From: Planctomycetota bacterium
GTDB lineage: Bacteria > Planctomycetota > UBA1135
Length of the DNA stretch: 45,825 nt
Reading direction: 5' to 3'
Assembly (NCBI GenBank): GCA_024275135.1
Contig: JAJRZS010000076.1
Location: 1-45,825 of the forward strand
Shown here: positions 24,733 through 32,301 of the stretch, piece by piece
Position numbering within the stretch: the stretch's first letter is position 1
How the letters are laid out: the number at the start of each line of letters is the position of its first letter
Program-made: the position numbers and the translations under genes
The notes under the pieces: generated by a model
Database searches by the model: none
What the model saw: the letters and a program-made list of their open reading frames with translations, nothing else
What the model was told of the DNA's origin: nothing

Positions 24733-26332
24733 ACCAATACTTTGGATTGCGCTGGTGGTGCTGTTGGTAGCCGCCATGTTCTTGCCTTGGTTTTGGGGCA
24801 CAGGGCAAGAGCAGGAGTTTTCCATGGCGAAGGCGGCAGGGAAGGAAGTGGGGCAGGAGCTTCCATCCGCGCCATCTTTGGGGCCTTTGCAACGAGGGGA
24901 TTTCTCCACAGCTTCTCCTAAAACCGCTTTTCCACCGCCTTCTGCGCCACCGAAAAAGGGATTTGCCCGCTTGCGTTTGCACTATGAAAACGGTGCGTTA
25001 CAGAGGCGCCATTGGGTGCACGGCCAAGCAGTGGAATTGCAAGAAGGTTGGATGTATCGCTACCGTGAAGAGGGAACGAGTGTGGAATTGGATGTGGAGC
25101 CAGGGCGCTACAGTGTGCAGCTGGAGTTGGAGGAAGATTGGCCGCACGGCAAGCCCCTGTTTGAATCAACCTTGGCCCTGCATTATGAAGATCAAGACCT
25201 TCCGGCGCAGAACGTGGTGTTGCGTGCGGGACAAACTGTGGATTTAAGGTTTTCTGCGCCACAGTCTGGCACCATTGATGGTGTGGTTATGCGCGACGGT
25301 TTGCCGGTCAGCGGTGAAAAAGTTCAGTTAATGGCGAAGAGGCCACTTTTGGTTTATTCCGACGAACAAGGGAGGTTTCGTTTTCAAAACGTTCCTCATG
25401 GGATGCAGGTTGTGCGTTGTTTATCCCCGTGGACTTTTGTCAGAAAAAATGTTTTGGTGGATGCCGCTGAAGTTTCAGTGGAGTTGGATTTGCCGAGTTC
25501 CGGCTTTCGTTTTTTTGTGCGAAATCAACAAGATGGAAAGGGAGTTTCTGGAGCCAATGTTAAGTTTTGGTTTCATCCCAGCGATTCTGCGGAAACCAAG
25601 CCGCCTCAGCTGCTAGTGACCAATTCGCAGGGGCAAACGAGCAAAGTGATGACAGGACCTGGCCAAATCGAATATGTAGTCCAAGGATCTGGGCGCCTGG
25701 GGCTAGTGGGCGTGCAAGGAAGCTTTGCGGTAGAAAGCGACGGTATTCGTGAGCAGGAAGTTTTTTTGGAGCAGGGCCAAGAAGTTGTGCTCTATACGGG
25801 AGGGATAACGGCGACGCGGATGACGCAAGCCTTGTTTTTGCGAGCAGATGGCGTCGAGTTTCGGTGTGGTCCGGTGCAACGATTGGATGACGACGATGGC
25901 TATCGAGTTTGGGGCGTACCGGCGGATGCTGGGCGGTTGTATTTGTCCCGCTTGCGCAGCCGAAAAATGTGGGTTGCCGAATTGCCGGCTGGTTTTGGTT
26001 TGCGTGAAGCGAATTTGTCGTTAGCAAAAGTGGTTCCAGTTGAAGTGTACTCGGTGCGTTATGCGTCTGGAGCGGCGGATACGAAGGTGGCTTTATTGAA
26101 AGTGGAACAAAGTGATGGCCAAGGCTTTCCTATTGGTACAATCTATGCAAAATCATTTGGCATCCGTCGTTTGGGTAACGGCCGGTTGGGATTGCGGTCG
26201 GCGGAATTGGTAGTACTCCCTGCTGGAAGTTACGTTTTGTATTTTCTAGACCGCAACTGGAAACTGCAAAAAGTGCCGGTGGAGGTGGATGCGGACATGC
26301 GCTCTCTGCAGTTGAATTTAGTGTTCCAGTAG
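24722..26332 (+). CDS. Membrane-anchored protein with CarboxypepD_reg-like domain
   Basis: A 536-aa protein with TTG start, overlapping the esterase end by 11 bp. An N-terminal anchor (ILWIALVVLLVAAMFLPWFW) precedes a linker rich in Ser, Ala and Pro. Around residues 175-235 is a carboxypeptidase-regulatory-like Ig fold (TIDGVVMRDGLPVSGEKVQ, YSDEQGRFRFQNVPHGM). A second similar fold may follow (GVSGANVKFWFHP). The rest is beta-rich with no known motif. Such domains often bind glycans or serve as spacers in exported proteins. Its 3' end overlaps the convergent flavoprotein gene by 15 bp. Coupling to the esterase suggests a joint envelope role, but that is inference. Confidence 0.68.
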   Translation: MGSKPILWIALVVLLVAAMFLPWFWGTGQEQEFSMAKAAGKEVGQELPSAPSLGPLQRGDFSTASPKTAFPPPSAPPKKGFARLRLHYENGALQRRHWVHGQAVELQEGWMYRYREEGTSVELDVEPGRYSVQLELEEDWPHGKPLFESTLALHYEDQDLPAQNVVLRAGQTVDLRFSAPQSGTIDGVVMRDGLPVSGEKVQLMAKRPLLVYSDEQGRFRFQNVPHGMQVVRCLSPWTFVRKNVLVDAAEVSVELDLPSSGFRFFVRNQQDGKGVSGANVKFWFHPSDSAETKPPQLLVTNSQGQTSKVMTGPGQIEYVVQGSGRLGLVGVQGSFAVESDGIREQEVFLEQGQEVVLYTGGITATRMTQALFLRADGVEFRCGPVQRLDDDDGYRVWGVPADAGRLYLSRLRSRKMWVAELPAGFGLREANLSLAKVVPVEVYSVRYASGAADTKVALLKVEQSDGQGFPIGTIYAKSFGIRRLGNGRLGLRSAELVVLPAGSYVLYFLDRNWKLQKVPVEVDADMRSLQLNLVFQ

Positions 26333-27553
26333 AGATTTTGCTGCCTGCTCCCCAGCCAAGCGCCCTGAGATAAAGGCCCATTGGAAGTTATAACCACCGA
26401 TTCTTCCAAAGACATCCAGGATTTCTCCGCACAAGAAAAGATTGGGGCATTTTCGGCTCTCCATGGTGGAGGGGTTGATTTCATGCAGAGGGATACCACC
26501 ACCAGTGACTTCGGCAACAGCGAAGCCGCGATTGCTGTGAATGGGCAAAGGAAAGTCACAAAGATTGCGGAACAAAGTTTGGGTTTTGCCGCGATCCAGA
26601 TTACCACAGCGCATATCTTCGCGCAGACCGGAACGTGCCAACAACAAGGCTGCGAGGCGACGAGGAAGCTGGTCAGCGAGAGCTTTTAATAATCCCTGGC
26701 GTACTCGAGATTTGAGATAGGGTTCCCAGTCTTCCGTGCTGTAATTTTCCCAAGCAACGAGGAGCTCCGCTTTATCGCGAACCACCCAATGACTGGCGTC
26801 AAGAATCGCTGGACCACTAAATCCTTGATGGGTGAACAATAGGGGCTGCACACCTTGGTCTAAGGTTTTGTTATTTTTGACCGCGCGCCAACCCACCTCC
26901 ACACTCAATCCTGCCAGTTGCTGTAGTTCTTTGTCCTGGCTAGTAAGAGGGACCAGAGCTGGGTAGGTGGGCAAAATTTTGTGCCCCAGTTTTTTGGCGA
27001 GGCGATAACCAAAGCCATCGCTGCCGGTTTGGGGCACGGACATGCCGCCAGTGGCCAAGATGAGAGAATGGCAGTGCAGGGATTTACCTTCTTCTTGGTG
27101 CAAGGAGAACCCATCGTCAAATTTTTCAATGGCAACGACGCGAAACGGACAAAGCACCTGCACACCAGCTTGCACGGCAGCCTCCAGCAAAGTGTCGCGG
27201 ACAATTTTGGCCTTTTGTGCTTGTGGAAAAAGTTTGCCGGTTGCCTCTTCCTCTTCAAGAGGTAGATTGAGTTCTTGTGGAAAGAAGTTTTGAATTTGTT
27301 CAAGGCGCCAGGTGCGAAAGAGTCGTTTTAAGACATTGCGCGAGCCAGAAGTGTAAAAATCATGTATCGAAGAGTTGGTGGGTAATAGGTTGCAGCGTCC
27401 ACCGCCACTAATCAAAATCTTGCGACCACATTGGGTGGAGCCCTCCAAAAGGGATACTTGAGCCCCGTGGCGTGCAGCCCAAATCGCCGCCATGACGCCT
27501 GCGGCGCCACCTCCGACAATGGCAAGGGAGCGAGGAGAGCTAGCCCTGGGCAC
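26318..27553 (-). CDS. HI0933/BaiN-type FAD-dependent flavoprotein
   Basis: About 411 aa from the GTG at 27553; a longer in-frame start exists but would overlap the upstream gene by more than 100 bp. An N-terminal Rossmann FAD site LAIVGGGAAGVMAAIWAARHG is followed by the family hallmarks GRKILISGGGRCN and LATGGMSVPQTGSDGFGYRLA. The C-terminal FAD contact is EVTGGGIPLHEINPSTMESR with GRIGGYNFQWAFISGRLAG. The YhiN/HI0933 family contains NAD(P)-dependent enzymes with mostly unknown substrates; a few reduce steroid or bile-acid enones. It overlaps the preceding ferritin-like gene by 14 bp, so the pair is translated together. It has no obvious ribosome site, which fits coupling. Confidence 0.88.
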   Translation of the reverse strand: MPRASSPRSLAIVGGGAAGVMAAIWAARHGAQVSLLEGSTQCGRKILISGGGRCNLLPTNSSIHDFYTSGSRNVLKRLFRTWRLEQIQNFFPQELNLPLEEEEATGKLFPQAQKAKIVRDTLLEAAVQAGVQVLCPFRVVAIEKFDDGFSLHQEEGKSLHCHSLILATGGMSVPQTGSDGFGYRLAKKLGHKILPTYPALVPLTSQDKELQQLAGLSVEVGWRAVKNNKTLDQGVQPLLFTHQGFSGPAILDASHWVVRDKAELLVAWENYSTEDWEPYLKSRVRQGLLKALADQLPRRLAALLLARSGLREDMRCGNLDRGKTQTLFRNLCDFPLPIHSNRGFAVAEVTGGGIPLHEINPSTMESRKCPNLFLCGEILDVFGRIGGYNFQWAFISGRLAGEQAAKSLLEH

Positions 27554-28223
27554 TGAGTTCCGGCACTTTGATTTGTTGGGAAAGCTGAGCAACCCAGTCT
27601 TCAAAAAATTTGGCTTCGACGCGGAGAGCGTCCTCGACCAAAGTGCGCCAAGTACTGCCAAAGATCTGTTGGCTTTGGTGCTCCATTTCCTGCAAATGTT
27701 TCACCTCATCCTTAAGGATGGCGCGTACCGAAAAAGGAGCGTTGGCAGCTTGCAGGTTTTGTTCGTAGAGTGGGTAAAAGGCCTGCGCTCGAATTTCGAT
27801 AATGAGACTGGAAAGTAAGTAGTTCGCTTCCCGTCGTTCGGCCTCGGGGAAGCCGTAAAATCTCACCAGTTCTTCGCAGGCATGGTCGACCTCTTGCAGG
27901 TATCGCTCTGCTTCCGGCCCACCCAGAGTGTGGGCGGAGGAGAAGGTGGCTATCCCGTCTTTTTCTCTTTCGCCCCCAATTTTCTTTGCGGCCCTTTTTA
28001 GGCGCAGAGCATGGCTGGCCTCTTCCACAATATGTTGCAGCCCCTCCAGGTCTAGCCTATCTACATGTCTGGCTTTCAGCATTTTGCGTACTCCTACATA
28101 CTCCATGCGAGCAAGAGTGTTAATAAAACGTGCATGAAGGGCAGGATTGCCAACGAGGATGGGCAGAATCCGCTTTAGTTGGCGCATGCTGGGCTGAGCT
28201 GGGACTTGGGCGGAGAAAGACAT
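27540..28223 (-). CDS. Ferritin-like di-iron protein candidate
   Basis: About 227 aa from the ATG at 28223; an in-frame start at 28295 would add 24 residues. No domain was recognised by name, but the four-helix pattern of ferritin-like di-iron carboxylates is readable: Glu41, then ExxH at Glu68-His71 (EASH), Glu143, then ExxH at Glu173-His176 (EVKH). Helix spacing of about 27 and 30 residues fits. An extra Glu111/His114 lies between. A TAGAAT box is 10 nt before the start. It is translated ahead of an HI0933 flavoprotein with which it overlaps by 14 bp. Function could be oxygen- or peroxide-reducing, oxygenase or iron handling; only the ligand pattern supports this. Confidence 0.6.
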   Translation of the reverse strand: MSFSAQVPAQPSMRQLKRILPILVGNPALHARFINTLARMEYVGVRKMLKARHVDRLDLEGLQHIVEEASHALRLKRAAKKIGGEREKDGIATFSSAHTLGGPEAERYLQEVDHACEELVRFYGFPEAERREANYLLSSLIIEIRAQAFYPLYEQNLQAANAPFSVRAILKDEVKHLQEMEHQSQQIFGSTWRTLVEDALRVEAKFFEDWVAQLSQQIKVPELSAQG

Positions 28224-28287
28224 GATGAGGGGAATTCTAGCGCCGCTGGGTTTAGGTTTTCCCCAGTTTTGACGATAGGAAGCCGAT

Positions 28288-28292
28288 AGGAG
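28288..28292 (+). promoter_or_regulatory. Shine-Dalgarno of the prepilin gene
   Basis: AGGAG with 8 nt to the ATG at 28301. One of the few clear ribosome sites in this window. The upstream bases carry a direct repeat of GATAGGA spaced by four bases, of unknown meaning. Confidence 0.5.
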
Positions 28293-28300
28293 CAAGACTC

Positions 28301-28834
28301 ATGAATTCGCCTCTACCCAAACAACAAGGTTTTTCTTTGGTCGAATTGACCATTGTTGTGGTTATTCTTGGAATTTTGGCCACATTCGCCGTTCCTCGCT
28401 ACCAAGTGTCCGTGGAAAAGAGCAAAGCCAGTGAAGGTTTCCACTATTTGCATCAGTTAGAGCAGCAACAGGCCCGGTTTTTAGCAACTTATGGTCGCTA
28501 TGCGCAATCGAAGCATGAGCTTGGGAGCAAAATAGGGGAAACCACGGAAACTCCTAGGTTTTTTGCTACATCTCCATTTTCTTCCAGTAATTGGGAAATC
28601 CGTTGGAGCACGAAGCTCACAAGGAATGGGCCATCCTCCGGATTTGGCAGGTACACCATTGCTTGGAATCAGGATGGATTTGACGCTCGCAATAGCTCGA
28701 TTCCGGAGGTCTTGTTTGCGGGGAAGGGTACGGGATCTTCTAAGTCGGCGTCGTCTTCGGGACATGATTCAAAATCGAAGAAGGGCCATAAGGGAGAGAA
28801 TGAAAAGAAAAAAGAGGAAGAGCATGATGACTAA
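28301..28834 (+). CDS. Type IV prepilin-like protein with charged C-terminal tail
   Basis: A 177-aa protein. A short basic leader is followed by the prepilin peptidase site [25 protein letters not shown]; Glu+5 and the hydrophobic helix are in place. The body has a typical alpha-helical spine followed by a small globular region. The last ~35 residues are unusual: after a Ser/Gly/Lys linker comes a tail rich in Lys, Glu, His and Asp ([14 protein letters not shown]). No disulfide-loop Cys pair of major pilins is present. It has a good Shine-Dalgarno. The stop TAA overlaps the ATG of a hybrid histidine kinase (TAATG), so translation is coupled. Whether it is a pilus subunit, a secretion pseudopilin or a sensory pilin is unknown. 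Confidence 0.85.
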   Translation: MNSPLPKQQGFSLVELTIVVVILGILATFAVPRYQVSVEKSKASEGFHYLHQLEQQQARFLATYGRYAQSKHELGSKIGETTETPRFFATSPFSSSNWEIRWSTKLTRNGPSSGFGRYTIAWNQDGFDARNSSIPEVLFAGKGTGSSKSASSSGHDSKSKKGHKGENEKKKEEEHDD

Positions 28835-31350
28835 TGTGCTTTCTCTTGTGTTCAGAAGGCAGCGGTTTGGGAGTAAAGGCTAAAATTTCGCAAAATCATC
28901 CACGCCATTCTTTTGGTATTCGTTGGCAGATTTTGCTTGTCGTCAGCATGGCGGTTTTGCCGCTATTAGCCTCTGGATTATTTGGAATCTACACTTTGCA
29001 CTCGTTTTCCATGATGATGGAGCATCAAGCCGAGGAAAGTCTCGCAAGTATCCATGCGCAGAAAGTAGCAGCAACCACCTTGCAATGCCGAAGGTATGAA
29101 AAAGATACATTCCTTAATATTGGCCACGTTGAAGTAAGAAGGATGTATCAAAAGAAGTGGCAGGACGCATTTGATGAAATGGCAATAGCGCTTGATAATT
29201 TTCACAGCCATGCGACGAATATGGATGAATCAGAGTGGGAATCGGAGTGGGAAACAAAAAGAAACGACTATAGCAAGGCCTATTTAGGAGTGGTTGCTGC
29301 GATTGATCAAGGAGATCTTGCAACACCACAAGAAGCAAATCAAAGAATGGCATTGCACAAAGATACGATTCGGTCCTTGACTAATGCAGCCGCCAGCATC
29401 TCCCAACAAATTGAAGATCACCAGCGAGGCGATTTGGCCGCGTTTCAACAATCTATTTCTGGAAGGGAAGGGCTTTTGCTGGTGGTTTCAATTTTCTCAT
29501 TAATTGCAGCCGCTGTCGGAAGCTCGACTCTTGCCAAGCGGCTAGTCGAGAAAATAAAAACATTAACCGATGGTGCGCATGGCCTCGCTCGGGGAGATCT
29601 TAGTACCCGAATTTCAATGCCTCCAGGGGATGAGATGGGCGTTATCGCTCAACAGTTGAATGCGATGGCTCAAGCTCAGAAGGAACACCTTGAACAGATT
29701 AATCGTGAGGTTCAAGACAGAATCCATCGCGAGCAACAGTTGGAAACCCTCAATGATGAGTTGCGAGAGGCAACCAGAGTGGCAAAGGCTGCAGCAAAGG
29801 CAAAAGGGGAATTCCTCGCGAATATGAGCCATGAAATTCGCACCCCAATGAATGGTGTAATTGGCATGACATCGCTGCTCCTGGATACCGAACTAGAACC
29901 ACAACAACGCGATTTTGCAGAAACAGTGCAGAATTCGGCCAATGCATTGCTCACGGTCATCAATGACATTCTGGATTTTTCAAAAATTGAAGCAGGAAAA
30001 CTTGAAATTGAGCAAATACCTTTTGATTTAAGTTCTTTGGTCGGCGATGTGACGGGTGTATTTGCGCTGCAAGCGCAGAGTCGAGGACTTGAGCTTTTGT
30101 TGAATTTGGATCCAAATTTTCCGGAGTGGCTGGAAGGAGATCCGGGTCGTCTTCGACAAATCTTGAACAACTTGCTAGGGAATGCCTTCAAATTTACCAC
30201 GGAAGGTGAGATTGAATTGAAGGTTGCTTTGGATGAGGATTTTGTAGACCGATGCAAGATCCGATTTTGCGTGCGTGATACAGGGATTGGAATTCCACCT
30301 GAAAAAATATCTGGGCTATTTGAGCAATTTACCCAGGTTGATGCTTCCACTACCCGTAACTATGGTGGTACTGGTTTAGGCCTAGCTATTGCTCGTCAAC
30401 TTGCAGAGTTAATGGGTGGCGAGATTGGTGTGGAAAGTGAAATCGGGAAGGGCTCTACTTTCTGGTTTACTGTGATGTTTGAAAAAACTGAGCAACAAAC
30501 TACTTTTATTCCGGCCCCACATGGGCTGGTTGGTCGTCGCCTGTTGGTTGTTGACGATAATGCAACCAATAGGAAGGTGCTTTCTTCTTGGCTTGATGCT
30601 TGGGGTGCAAGACATGATGAGGTTCCCAGTGGAAAAGAAGGATTGGAAAAACTAGAAGAGGCGATGGATACTGGAGATCCCTATCGATTAGTTCTCGTGG
30701 ATTGTCAAATGCCAGAAATGGACGGGGAGGAGTTTGGAAATCATTTACTTGCATCTTCCAACCTTAAGGAAACACCCATGGTGATGCTGTCTTCGGTTGC
30801 TCATAATGAAAGCGCAAAATATTGGAGGAAAAAAGGATTTGTAGCTTCGTTGATGAAGCCAATACGGCCGAGACAGCTGCATGGGGTTTTAATGCAAGTG
30901 CTTGGTGAGTCAAAGGCACAACCTTCCCGGACTAGAAAAGCCGAACTTCCATGTTCCGAGCAGTCAGGGCTTCGCATTTTAGTGGCGGATGATAATCCGG
31001 TGAATCAGGCGGTCGCAAAACATATGTTAAAAAACCTTGGGCATTCTGTAGATGTTGTGGACCATGGCTTGGAGGCACTAAAGGCTCTTTCGGCATTTCA
31101 ATATGACCTTGTATTGATGGATTGCCAGATGCCAGAATTGGACGGATATGAAACGACTCGAGCAATTCGGAGGCAAGAAGGACATGGCCAGCATTTACCG
31201 ATTGTGGCAATGACTTCACATGCGATGGAGGGAGATCGAGAAAAATGCTTGAATGCTGGCATGGATGATTACCTCACCAAGCCTATTCAAGTTAAAGAAC
31301 TGCACGAAAAAGTGAAGTTTTGGGGAAGCCATGCTTGTCAAAAACTCTGA
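28834..31350 (+). CDS. Hybrid histidine kinase with two receiver domains
   Basis: An 838-aa sensor. TM1 is about residues 31-53, a ~155-residue periplasmic sensor domain follows, TM2 about 208-232, then HAMP (about 233-285). The HisKA H-box has His333 in SHEIRTPMN. The HATPase domain has [10 protein letters not shown], the G1 block DTGIGIP and [13 protein letters not shown]. Receiver 1 has phosphoacceptor Asp623 ([11 protein letters not shown]) and receiver 2 has Asp763 ([11 protein letters not shown]). No Hpt or DNA-binding output domain is present, so the phosphate must go to a partner elsewhere. It starts in the stop of a prepilin-like gene. Codons are visibly richer in A and T than in the neighbouring biosynthetic genes, so recent acquisition or low expression is possible. 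Confidence 0.93.
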   Translation: MCFLLCSEGSGLGVKAKISQNHPRHSFGIRWQILLVVSMAVLPLLASGLFGIYTLHSFSMMMEHQAEESLASIHAQKVAATTLQCRRYEKDTFLNIGHVEVRRMYQKKWQDAFDEMAIALDNFHSHATNMDESEWESEWETKRNDYSKAYLGVVAAIDQGDLATPQEANQRMALHKDTIRSLTNAAASISQQIEDHQRGDLAAFQQSISGREGLLLVVSIFSLIAAAVGSSTLAKRLVEKIKTLTDGAHGLARGDLSTRISMPPGDEMGVIAQQLNAMAQAQKEHLEQINREVQDRIHREQQLETLNDELREATRVAKAAAKAKGEFLANMSHEIRTPMNGVIGMTSLLLDTELEPQQRDFAETVQNSANALLTVINDILDFSKIEAGKLEIEQIPFDLSSLVGDVTGVFALQAQSRGLELLLNLDPNFPEWLEGDPGRLRQILNNLLGNAFKFTTEGEIELKVALDEDFVDRCKIRFCVRDTGIGIPPEKISGLFEQFTQVDASTTRNYGGTGLGLAIARQLAELMGGEIGVESEIGKGSTFWFTVMFEKTEQQTTFIPAPHGLVGRRLLVVDDNATNRKVLSSWLDAWGARHDEVPSGKEGLEKLEEAMDTGDPYRLVLVDCQMPEMDGEEFGNHLLASSNLKETPMVMLSSVAHNESAKYWRKKGFVASLMKPIRPRQLHGVLMQVLGESKAQPSRTRKAELPCSEQSGLRILVADDNPVNQAVAKHMLKNLGHSVDVVDHGLEALKALSAFQYDLVLMDCQMPELDGYETTRAIRRQEGHGQHLPIVAMTSHAMEGDREKCLNAGMDDYLTKPIQVKELHEKVKFWGSHACQKL

Positions 31351-31368
31351 GATGTTTCGTGGTCATGC

Positions 31369-31374
31369 TAGATT
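31369..31374 (+). promoter_or_regulatory. -10-like box of the M23 peptidase gene, leaderless spacing
   Basis: TAGATT with 6 nt to the ATG at 31381, in the 30-bp gap after the hybrid kinase. The spacer is G-rich (GGGGGC), so a weak ribosome site cannot be ruled out. Confidence 0.4.
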
Positions 31375-31380
31375 GGGGGC

Positions 31381-32301
31381 ATGCTTGCCCCATGCCTGCT
31401 GATACTCGCTCCTTCGTGTTTTGGAGCTCAAAGCGCTGCTGCCAACCAAGGAAAGGCTGAAATTGCTACTTTGCGCTTGGCGAATGGTGGGAGGCTGACT
31501 GGGGAATTGGTGGCCACTTACCAACATGCCCTATGGTGGCATAAGAGCAAAGAAACGACCTATGTGATTTTTCAGGGGGCCGAAATGGCTGGAAAGGGTA
31601 ACAGTTTGCGGGTGATTTCCACTCCCGCGGTGGAAGCGGTGAAAACTCGAAAGCAAGTTGTTCCATTTTCATACCACCAGTATTTGCGTATGCAAAATGT
31701 TGTTTTAGAGCGTCCACCACTTGCTGGAGTTTCCTTTGTCATTACCGCGCATGAGCGCCACCACTTAGAGGAAGATGGGTATGGAGATTTTGCCTGGGAC
31801 CTGGTGAAAACCAATCAGCATGGGCAGCGGTTCCAGAATGCTGGTATTAAGAATAAAGACTACCTTGTATGGGGTGAGAAAGTGTATCTACCAGCGGCTG
31901 GCACCGTAGTCGAAGTCGTGCGAGAGGGCGTAGATAATACTCCAGGAAAATATCCTGAGGATGCGGTGAATAACTTTGTTGGGGTGAAATTACAAAGCGG
32001 ATTTTTCCTCTATCTACTGCATTTTCAACAAGGTTCGATTCCGGAAGAGATCAAACCAGGAAAGGTACTTCCGGTTGGCTCCTATTTAGGATTGGTTGGA
32101 AATTCTGGAGTTTCTTTGGAACCCCACCTACATATGACTTTGATGTGGTGGGATAATAATCCTGAAAACCCCCGTTATTGGAGCGTGCCGATGGAGTTCC
32201 ATAATGTGCACACGCGCAAGGCTAAAGAAAAGCAATCCAAGTTTCACCAGTATGTCGATCCTGATTCGGAAACTTGGATTGCCGCGAAGCCTTTTCGCTA
32301 G
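31381..32301 (+). CDS. M23-type peptidase-like protein, exported
   Basis: A 306-aa exported protein; signal-like start MLAPCLLILAPSCFGAQSA. The C-terminal half has the LytM/M23 fold: YLPAAGTVVEVV, YLLHFQQGSIPEEIKPG (His214, metal or active site), GSYLGLVGNSG and EPHLHM (His249 and His251, the HxH ligands). The usual first ligand motif HxxxD is not in standard form: DFAWD (Asp140) is preceded by HERHH (124-128), which may supply the first His as in QRYAID-type relatives. A small N-terminal beta domain (residues 25-90) precedes it. The role is probably peptidoglycan cleavage or a degenerate regulator of it. Its end shares the palindromic CTAG stop with the convergent OPT gene. Confidence 0.75.
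   Translation: MLAPCLLILAPSCFGAQSAAANQGKAEIATLRLANGGRLTGELVATYQHALWWHKSKETTYVIFQGAEMAGKGNSLRVISTPAVEAVKTRKQVVPFSYHQYLRMQNVVLERPPLAGVSFVITAHERHHLEEDGYGDFAWDLVKTNQHGQRFQNAGIKNKDYLVWGEKVYLPAAGTVVEVVREGVDNTPGKYPEDAVNNFVGVKLQSGFFLYLLHFQQGSIPEEIKPGKVLPVGSYLGLVGNSGVSLEPHLHMTLMWWDNNPENPRYWSVPMEFHNVHTRKAKEKQSKFHQYVDPDSETWIAAKPFR

Noticed and set aside
28249..28266. A hairpin between the ferritin-like gene and the prepilin gene as a terminator
   Set aside because: A 5-bp CTGGG/CCCAG stem is present, but it lies between two divergent genes, where no transcript ends, and has no T-run.
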